Origin: Prorocentrum cordatum
Taxonomy: Eukaryota > Sar > Dinophyceae > Prorocentrales > Prorocentraceae
Direction: 5' to 3'
NCBI GenBank assembly: GCA_963575745.1
Contig: CAUYUJ010018478.1
Location: 124,880 to 148,232 of the forward strand
DNA length: 23,353 bases
A program made the position numbers and the translations under genes. This document shows positions 18,131 through 23,353 of the stretch, piece after piece. Under the pieces are notes generated by a model that ran no database searches, was not told the DNA's origin, and worked only from the letters and a program-made list of their open reading frames with translations. Position 1 is the first letter of the stretch. Each line of letters begins with the position of its first letter.

Positions 18131-18400
18131 CTGGCACTCAATCCGAGGAAGTCTCGAGCGGGAGCTTCGTCTGTGAGGGACTCGCTCGGACGCCTCGAGC
18201 AGGAACACCTCCCAATGGGATCCCCCGCGGGGGCCCAGCCCGGCATCCGAGCGGGGCCATTCGCATCCTAAGTACGTAGCTGGCGTCGCTTGTGGGCTCC
18301 GCAGGCCTGGCACTGGAGGAAGTCTCGAGCGGGAGTTTCGTCCGCGAGCGAGCCGCGAGGACGTCCTGCGAGGGAGCCCCTCCCTCCCCTGCGCAGCACA
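18131..18400. repeat. Diverged tandem duplication of about 171 bp
   Basis: GAGGAAGTCTCGAGCGGGAG followed by xTTCGTC occurs at 18145-18171 and 18316-18342. Each is preceded by CTGGCACT and followed by GAG-rich sequence. The offset is 171 bp. Confidence 0.75.
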
Positions 18401-18564
18401 ACCGTCGGGAGCAACATCGCCGCCGCCCTCTCCCTTTGCAGCGAAGCCATCTCGCTTCTCGCCTCCCGGACCTGGTGACCTCCCCCCCCGACCTCTCCAG
18501 CCCTCTCCAGACGGCTGCTACTAGAAATCCAACGAGACTCCAAGCGGGTTCCAGTACAGCCAAC
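18401..18564. other. Unassigned sequence
   Basis: This short GC-rich spacer lies between the 171 bp duplication and the right copy of the dispersed repeat. I see nothing in it. Confidence 0.3.
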
Positions 18565-18725
18565 CCGCAGAGGAAGGATGGGCAAACCTTCACAAGCATC
18601 CTTGCCCCTTCGGCTCATCCTTGGTGGTCACTTTCGCTGGCCAACCTCGTTCGAACAACTTTCACATGGGCCTCCAAGGCCCTTGTATCCTTACCGCGCA
18701 TCCTTACGATACGGGTTGACTGTAG
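18565..18725. repeat. Dispersed 150-170 bp repeat, right copy
   Basis: This is the partner of 16970-17140, sharing GGATGGGCAAAC, CATCCTTG, TTCACATGGGC/TTCGACATGGGC and TTACCGCGCATCCTTA with it. It leads directly into the 11 bp minisatellite. Confidence 0.7.
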
Positions 18726-19160
18726 GGTTCCAGCTGCATTCCAATGGGGTTCCTAAGGGTCACAGCAGGAGACCCCTACTATCCCAATCCTATTCCCATG
18801 GGGTTCCAAGCTGGCGTCCGCTAGGATTCACAGAGGACTGCAACGCGGCCCAATCGGATCCCAATCAGACTGCAATCGGATTCCAATTAGATCCCGATCC
18901 GATTTTAATGTGTTTCCAATGTAATGCCAATGGAACTCCAATGGGATTCCAGCTATACCCCAATCATATTCCAATCGGATTCTAATCGGACGATACCCAT
19001 CATATTCAAACATGACTTCCAAACGTATTCTAGTAAAAGCTCACTCGGATTCCAAGAGGATTCCATTTAGATCCCAATGGGAATCCAATCATATCCCAAT
19101 CGGACTCCAAGGGAATCCGCATCGGATTCCATCAGGAGTTCAATCGGATTCCTTCTTATC
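18726..19160. repeat. 11 bp degenerate minisatellite (CCAATCGGATT)
   Basis: About 25 or more units fall on an exact 11 bp grid between 18848 and 19160, such as CCAATCGGATT, CCAATTAGATC, CCAATGGGATT and CCAATCATATT. CCAAT and ATT are the best-kept positions. Two 22 bp stretches are unreadable as units. The part before 18848 is more decayed. This is an ancient array still in register, so indels have been rare relative to substitutions. Confidence 0.85.
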
Positions 19161-19447
19161 CCTTCTCCCCCACTCTTGCGGGAATCCTTGTTCTCGGAGT
19201 TGCGGTGCTAAAGTAAAGCGGTCGGTCCCGGGGGGGGGGGGTATTCCTTGGCGTGGCCTACTCCTCAGAGCAGCAGGCAGCAATTGTCAATTGTTGGACA
19301 AGGGGTCGAATGTGGAAGCTGCATATCCGCAGACTCTCCCCTCGTCCTCTCTTTTTTTTCCCCCAACCATCCTGTGGTGTTGGGTCCTCGTTTTGAAGAG
19401 ACGGTGGTCCGCGTCTCCTCATCCTCTCCTCTCCTCTCCTCTCCTCC
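19161..19447. other. Unassigned sequence with a dispersed GGGTCCTCGTTTTGAA motif
   Basis: A ten-G run lies near 19231-19240. TTGGGTCCTCGTTTTGAAG followed by GGTCCGCGTCTCC at 19380-19415 resembles 12639-12672. A CTCCT microsatellite at about 19425-19447 leads into the satellite. Confidence 0.45.
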
Positions 19448-20770
19448 GCCGTCCGCATGCGTCCCGCACACCCATTTCGGCACACCCCTCACACGTTTCG
19501 TGGCCCCACAGGGAGCTCCACCGAAGGCCCCAGTGCTGCCGTCCGCATGCGTCCCGCACACCCATTTCGGCACACCCCTCACACGTTTCGTGGCCCCATA
19601 GGGAGCTCCACCGAAGGCCCCAGTGGCTGCCGTCCGCATGCGTCCCGCACACCCATTTCGGCACACCCCTCACACGTTTCGTGGCCCCATAGGGAGCTCC
19701 ACCGAAGGCCCCAGTGGCTGCCGTCCGCATGCGTCCCGCACACCCATTTCGGCACACCCCTCACACGTTTCGTGGCCCCATAGGGAGCTCCACCGAAGGC
19801 CCCAGTGCTGCCGTCCGCATGCGTCCCGCACACCCATTTCGGCACACCCCTCACACGTTTCGTGGCCCCACAGGGAGCTCCACCGAAGGCCCCAGTGCTG
19901 CCGTCCGCATGCGTCCCGCACACCCATTTCGGCACACCCCTCACACGTTTCGTGGCCCCATAGGGAGCTCCACCGAAGGCCCCATGGCTGCCGTCCGCAT
20001 GCGTCCCGCACACCCATTTCGGCACACCCCTCACACGTTTCGTGGCCCCACAGGGAGCTCCACCGAAGGCCCCAGTGCTGCCGTCCGCATGCGTCCCGCA
20101 CACCCATTTCGGCACACCCCTCACACGTTTCGTGGCCCCATAGGGAGCTCCACGGAAGGCCCCATGGCTGCCGTCCGCATGCGTCCCGCACACCCATTTC
20201 GGCACACCCCTCACACGTTTCGTGGCCCCACAGGGAGCTCCACCGAAGGCCCCAGTGCTGCCGTCCGCATGCGTCCCGCACACCCATTTCGGCACACCCC
20301 TCACACGTTTCGTGGCCCCATAGGGAGCTCCACCGAAGGCCCCATGGCTGCCGTCCGCATGCGTCCCGCACACCCATTTCGGCACACCCCTCACACGTTT
20401 CGTGACCCCACAGGGAGCTCCACCGAAGGCCCAGTAGGGTTTGCCGTCCGCATGCGTCCCGCACACCCATTTCGGCACACCCCTCACACGTTTCGTGGCC
20501 CCATAGGGAGCTCCACCGAAGGCCCCAGTGCTGCCGTCCGCATGCGTCCCGCACACCCATTTCGGCACACCCCTCACACGTTTCGTGGCCCCATAGGGAG
20601 CTCCACCGAAGGCCCCATGGCTGCCGTCCGCATGCGTCCCGCACACCCATTTCGTCACAGGCACATGCGTCCCGCACACCCATTTCGGCACACCCCTCAC
20701 ACGTTTCGTGGCCCCACAGGGAGCTCCACCGAAGGCCCCAGTGCTGCCGTCCGCATGCGTCCCGCACACC
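19448..20770. repeat. 90/91 bp satellite array, about 15 copies
   Basis: Each unit starts GCCGTCCGCATGCGTCCCGC and contains CATTTCGGCACACCCC, CACGTTTCGTGGCCCCA, and GGGAGCTCCACCGAAGGCC. The copies are nearly identical and vary at two diagnostic sites: CCACAGGG or CCATAGGG, and CAGTGCT, CAGTGGCT or CATGGCT. From about 19811 to 20440 the variants alternate, which makes a 180 bp dimeric higher-order unit. One unit (20626-20666) is truncated by an internal junction. Because 90 is a multiple of three, frames stay open on both strands (413 codons plus, 428 minus). This is not evidence of coding, and the 91 bp units shift the frame. Confidence 0.95.
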
Positions 20771-21062
20771 AGGTGTGTGGCGTGCCGACATGGGCGTCGC
20801 GGCGCGCGGGCGCTGCCGTCGGGGTTCCCAGGGAAGCCCCCTGCAGAGGCGACGCTCAGAGTCACGAGTACCGAGAGTCACGCAGACCCAAACTGTTCAC
20901 AGTCGTATACATACATTTACACTGGGCGTATCCATGCACGCATTCATGCGAATAGAATCAATCGCGCGCAGATTCATTCATAATCAGACTCGCTCGCGAT
21001 CCGACTCGCACGCGCTCAAGCTTTCATATTCGGACCTATCGTCTTCGTTCGTGTTGTGTACA
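20771..21062. other. Unassigned sequence
   Basis: This is complex sequence at the right edge of the satellite with no gene recognised. A run of short ATTCATTCATAATC and CTCGCGATCCGACTCGCACG-like words suggests another decayed short repeat. Confidence 0.3.
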
Positions 21063-21124
21063 CTGCCACGCATTTCGGCACACCCCTCATACGGCTCGTG
21101 GCCCCATAGGGAGCGCCACCGAAG
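21063..21124. repeat. Isolated fragment of the 90 bp satellite
   Basis: ACGCATTTCGGCACACCCCTCATACGGCTCGTGGCCCCATAGGGAGCGCCACCGAAG is present once as about two thirds of a unit, 290 bp beyond the main array. It carries the CATAGGG variant and four or more differences from the main array. Confidence 0.85.
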
Positions 21125-21179
21125 AAGATATTCACAATTGCGATACTCTCAACTGCATATGGTTGGGTCCTTCGCCAGG

Positions 21180-21285
21180 CTTTTTTTTTTTGTTTTGTTT
21201 TTTTTTTTCTCTCTCTCTCTCTCTCTTTCTTCCTTTCCATTCTCTTTCTATTTGTCCCTATCTCTGTCTCTATCTCTCTCGATCT
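21180..21285. repeat. Poly-T and (CT)n tract
   Basis: T-rich runs (21180-21208) are followed by CT dinucleotides and TTCC/TATCTCT variants. The plus-strand pyrimidine bias resembles an acceptor tract, but no convincing exon follows. Confidence 0.8.
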
Positions 21286-21307
21286 TCTCCCTCCCCCCCT
21301 GGGGGCA

Positions 21308-21359
21308 GCGCGTGCGTCGTCGTCGTCGTCGTCGCTGTCCGTCGTCGTCGTCGTCGTCC
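21308..21359. repeat. (GTC)n microsatellite
   Basis: Two near-perfect GTC blocks are separated by GCTGTCC. It is the same triplet as at 16238-16326. Confidence 0.85.
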
Positions 21360-21477
21360 AGGTTTGATGGTTTCGATGGGTCTCTTGGCCAAGTTTGCGT
21401 TGTGTAGACGCGAACCCAAGCAGGACTATTTCAGGAGGTAACCTGCGAAAACCTACCCCACCACCCCACGATATCTA

Positions 21478-21622
21478 AGGGGGGAGGTGGGTTTCACTTC
21501 GTTCGGGACCTCCCGAGCGATGTGCCCAGCGTGCCCCTTGAGTGAGGGTCCCCTGCTGGCTCCAAAAAGGGGCCCTAAAGTGCCCTAAAGGGGCTTCACC
21601 CCCCATGTGGGTCACCCCCCAC
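21478..21622. mobile_element. MITE-like element, family A, copy 1 (145 bp)
   Basis: The element is flanked by TA (21476-21477 and 21623-21624). Its right end, read inward on the minus strand, is GTGGGGGGTGACC followed by CACATGGGGGGTG. This matches the left end of the element at 22261 (ATGGGGGGGTCATACATGGG). The left end keeps only the AGGGGGG part of the terminal repeat. The interiors of the two elements align over most of their length: GTxCCCAG, then CCCCTGxGGCTCC, then AGGGGCCCxAAAG, then AAAGGGG, in the same order and spacing. There is no coding capacity. The common interior is the main evidence. Confidence 0.65.
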
Positions 21623-21624
21623 TA

Positions 21625-21815
21625 CCACCCGCACAACTCAAGTTTACCCAGTCCACGGGCTGCGCAAATTGTGCCACCGTGGTTGACGGACATGCGCTGC
21701 TTTGAACGCAGGGTTTGGTACCGTGGCTCTCGCGAGCATCCTCGACACTCTGCAGCACACAGCAGCGCGGAAGTCGTCGAGGCGCATACAGTGATAGATG
21801 CCGCGTGGCAGCATT
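21625..21815. other. Unassigned sequence
   Basis: This is complex sequence between MITE copy 1 and the GT microsatellite. It may be intronic to the exon at 21907, but I see no exon of its own. Confidence 0.3.
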
Positions 21816-21850
21816 TGTGTGTGTGTGTGTGTGTGCGTGTGTGTGTTTGT

Positions 21851-21886
<36 letters not shown>
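21816..21886. repeat. (GT)n microsatellite
   Basis: About 34 GT dinucleotides with three or four interruptions (GC, TT, TA) are visible. It ends 20 bp before a good 3' splice site, so it probably lies in the intron upstream of the candidate exon at 21907. Confidence 0.9.
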
Positions 21887-21906
21887 CTGGCGTCTTCCTC
21901 TTGCAG

Positions 21907-22008
21907 GCCGCAACATGCGAGAAGAGGAGCTGGCGCAACAGCGTCGTATACGCTTCGAACGCAGAGCGGAGACGAGATAGACGAGGACGGCGACGGCGGA
22001 GGGGACAG
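21907..22008 (+). CDS. Candidate exon of an unrecognised protein
   Basis: The acceptor CGTCTTCCTCTTGCAG and the donor CAG|GTGAGG are both close to consensus and bound exactly 102 bp. The most protein-like frame reads NMREEELAQQRRIRFERRAE, a charged helix-like segment, but it meets TAG at 21978 before the donor. The frame that stays open through this exon and the next reads SYTLRTQSGDEIDEDGDGGG. Either the donor in use is earlier or the second frame is right. I know no family for either. The evidence is the splice-site quality, not the product. Confidence 0.4.
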
Positions 22009-22153
22009 GTGAGGATGGGGGAGGCTTGAGGAGGAGGAGGAGGAGGAGGAGGAGGAGGAGGAGGAGGAGGAGGAGGAGGAGGAGGAGGACACACAGAGGA
22101 GGGAGGTCGGAGAACGGGGGGCGGAGAGCGGAGGACCCTCCCTCCCTTCGCAG
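22009..22153 (+). other. Candidate intron with (GGA)n array
   Basis: This short intron of 145 bp runs from GTGAGG to TCCCTTCGCAG. It contains about 21 GAG/GGA triplets (22027-22090). A purine triplet array inside an intron repeats the arrangement seen in the TPR gene. Confidence 0.45.
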
Positions 22154-22257
22154 GCAAGGCCGCCCAGGCCGGCCTGCAGGAGTGCCTGACGGAGCTCATG
22201 AAGTGGCGCTCCGTCGCGGCCCGGAAGAGGCACAGGAGGCCGCCCACTGGGCGCTGC
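22154..22257 (+). CDS. Candidate second exon of the same unrecognised protein
   Basis: The acceptor CTCCCTCCCTTCGCAG is strong. Two frames look protein-like: KAAQAGLQECLTELMKWRSV (continuing AARKR), and a second containing RGPEEAQEAAHWALRNG. The second is in phase with the open frame of the preceding exon; the first is in phase with the frame that has TAG. The right end is placed at CTGC|GTAATG, where a MITE begins three bases into the intron. Without the element the junction would read CTGC|GTAAGC, a better donor. Product and frame are unknown. Confidence 0.35.
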
Positions 22258-22260
22258 GTA

Positions 22261-22407
22261 ATGGGGGGGTCATACATGGGGGGGTGTCGCGGGTGGTCCG
22301 AAAAGGTACCCAGACGGTACCTAAACGAGCCCCCTGGGGCTCCGGAGGGGCCCGAAAGGGGCACGAAAGGGGACCGTTTCTGACCCCCCGATTTATGACC
22401 CCCCCGT
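22261..22407. mobile_element. MITE-like element, family A, copy 2 (147 bp)
   Basis: The left end reads ATGGGGGGGTCATACATGGG (continuing GGGGTG). The reverse complement of the right end reads ACGGGGGGGTCATAAATCGG (continuing GGGGTC). They match at 22 of 26 positions. TA borders both ends (22259-22260, 22408-22409), fitting a Tc1/mariner-type non-autonomous element. It is related along its length to 21478-22622-region copy 1 (21478-21622) in the same orientation. It carries no gene. The interior has a GGTACCCAGACGGTACC palindrome of its own. Confidence 0.78.
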
Positions 22408-22409
22408 TA

Positions 22410-22570
22410 AGCCACGCCCAACGCCCACGTCGTTTTCCGTCGTCGATGCCGTTTTTGTTCGCATCTTCTTCGTTTTTTTGTTCCCAGCCCTCCTTGGTCG
22501 GGTGTTCGTTTTGCACAGAGCACTGCGGTCGCGTCTTCTCCAGCCCGCCTCCCCCTCCTGCCTCTCGCCG
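22410..22570. other. Probable intron or intergenic sequence with the dispersed GGGTxTTCGTTTTG motif
   Basis: TTGGTCGGGTGTTCGTTTTG followed by CGGTCGCGTCTTCTCC at 22490-22545 resembles the motif at 12639 and 19380. It is followed by pyrimidine-rich sequence as in those copies. I see no gene. Confidence 0.4.
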
Positions 22571-22690
22571 CTTTCTCTCTCTCTCTCTCTTTCTCTGTTG
22601 CTCTCTTTTTCTCTTGCTCTCTTTCACTCGTTCTCTGTCTCTCTCTCTCTCTCTCCTTCTCTCTCTCTCTCACTCTCTCTGTCTCTCTTT
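22571..22690. repeat. (CT)n microsatellite
   Basis: CT dinucleotides alternate with TTTCTC and GTTCTCTG interruptions over 120 bp. It ends just before the 101 bp tandem repeat. Confidence 0.9.
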
Positions 22691-22704
22691 GCCTGCGGTA
22701 CCTG

Positions 22705-23353
22705 TCTAGGACCTCGCCGTCCCTGGGGGGCTGCGATCTGCGACATTGTCGGCACGTTCGAGGGCTGCTGGTGGGTCCAGCGGAGTGACGCACCGCACAG
22801 ATCTGAGCGGGACCTCGCCGTCCTTGGGGGGCTGCGATGTGCGACATTTTCGCTTCTTTCGTGGGCTGCTGGTGGGTCCAGCGGAGTGAGGCACCGCGCA
22901 GACCTGAGCGGGACCTCGCCGTTCCTTGGGGGCTGCGATGTGCGACATTGTGGTCACTTTCGAGGGCTGCTAGTAGGTCCAGCGGAGTGAGGCACCGCGC
23001 AGACCTGAGCGGGACCTCGCCGTCCCTGGGTGGCTGCGATCTGCGACCCTGGGGGGCTGCGATGTGCGACATCGTCGGCACGTTCGAGGGATGCTGGTGG
23101 GCCCAGCGGAGTGATCAGGATCGTTTATCCGACCTTCGAGACCCCCACCAAATTACCCCCCCCAGTCGGGGATACACCCCTTGAAACCCGAAGGGAACGA
23201 CCTAAATCCCCATTTAGGGGGGTAAATCTGCCAGTGTGGCCCAGGCAACGCCGCTGGGGATGGGGATCGGTTAAATGATACTCAAGTGAGGCACCGCGCA
23301 GACCTGAGCGGGACCTCGCCGTTCCTGGGGGTCTGAGATTTGCGAGATTGTCG
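22705..23353. repeat. 101 bp tandem repeat, continuing past the window end
   Basis: ACCTCGCCGT starts units at 22711, 22812, 22913 and 23014, each 101 bp apart, and again at 23313. Each unit contains GGCTGCGATxTGCGACATT, TCGAGGGCTGCTGGTGGGTCC and AGCGGAGTGAGGCACCGC. The fourth unit carries an extra 23 bp duplication (CCTGGGxGGCTGCGATxTGCGAC) at about 23036-23081 and a 170 bp insertion. The interval from 23014 to 23313 is 299 bp, which equals 101 + 23 + 170 + 5. Confidence 0.93.
23115..23284. mobile_element. MITE-like insertion (170 bp) with 5 bp target duplication AGTGA
   Basis: The element interrupts a 101 bp repeat unit at AGTGA, which is present on both sides (23110-23114 and 23285-23289). 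Neighbouring units hold the empty site GGAGTGAGGC with AGTGA once. The left end TCAGGATCGTTTATCCGACC and the reverse complement of the right end TGAGTATCATTTAACCGATC match at 15 of 20 positions. Inside, CCTAAATCCCCATTTAGG is a small hairpin, and an ATTACCCCCC/GGGGGGTAAAT pair adds secondary structure. There is no coding capacity. A 5 bp duplication with TSAG ends does not match a superfamily I can name with confidence. Confidence 0.85.

Noticed and set aside
17366-18313. Minus-strand Asp-rich frame of 315 codons
   Set aside because: It is the reverse reading of the CAT array with short unrelated ends. There is no domain.
19448-20770. CRISPR-like array
   Set aside because: The repeats are directly adjacent 90/91 bp units with no unique spacers. 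The setting is eukaryotic and there are no cas genes.
19579-20955. Repetitive 30-residue-unit protein encoded by the 90 bp satellite, on either strand (413 and 428 codons)
   Set aside because: Openness follows from a 90 bp unit without stops in these frames. It exists on both strands, 91 bp units shift the frame, and the unit differences show no preference for silent changes.
23110-23289. Treating the 170 bp element as the same family as the G-run MITEs
   Set aside because: The ends (TSAG...), target duplication length (5 bp against TA) and interior do not match. Shared G- and C-runs are too simple to count.

Overview
The window reads as nuclear DNA of a eukaryote. The signs are recognisable exon fragments bounded by GT-AG splice sites, introns filled with simple repeats, kilobase-scale trinucleotide arrays, satellite-like tandem repeats and short inverted-repeat (MITE-like) elements. 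There are no prokaryote-style operons, and I see no rRNA, tRNA or snRNA. The high-GC background, repeat load and sparse exons fit a protist alga such as a dinoflagellate or haptophyte. That is inference only, and I see no spliced-leader sequence to confirm it. A 100-N assembly gap (5754-5853) sits inside one array.

Layout, left to right. 0-3 kb: unassigned sequence, a 10-11 bp minisatellite, two TCTTGGGG-type arrays sharing a 57 bp repeat, and a 10 bp minisatellite. 3.2-5.9 kb: (GAG)n, (AAT)n, then over 1.1 kb of (GAT)n running into the gap. 6.06-6.36 kb: a palindrome-rich block. 7.0-8.4 kb: the best gene evidence, two exons of a tetratricopeptide-repeat (TPR) protein. They are separated by a purine-rich (GAG)n intron and followed by a pyrimidine-rich (CTC)n tract. 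8.9-9.8 kb: a tandem segmental duplication carrying more TCTTGGGG arrays. 10.05-11.35 kb: a 12 bp minisatellite grading into a CAT array punctuated by CGGGACA, then a CGGGACACCG minisatellite. 11.5-11.97 kb: (GTT)n. 12.7-13.6 kb and 17.16-18.1 kb: CAT arrays. 18.7-19.15 kb: a decayed 11 bp minisatellite. 19.45-20.77 kb: a 90/91 bp satellite with relics at 13.6 and 21.07 kb. 21.4-22.4 kb: two copies of one MITE family around two candidate exons. 22.7 kb to the end: a 101 bp tandem repeat split by another MITE-like insertion.

Almost all long open frames are by-products of triplet repeats or of a 90 bp satellite unit, and I do not call them genes. Genic content is limited to the TPR exon pair and a few weaker exon candidates. 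The most informative observations are these. A 170 bp insertion has its 5 bp target duplication verified by intact neighbouring repeats. A pair of related TA-flanked MITEs is present, one of them sitting on a candidate 5' splice site. A TPR exon is framed by mutually complementary intronic repeats, which suggests exon looping. I found no evidence for a new enzymatic or defence system.
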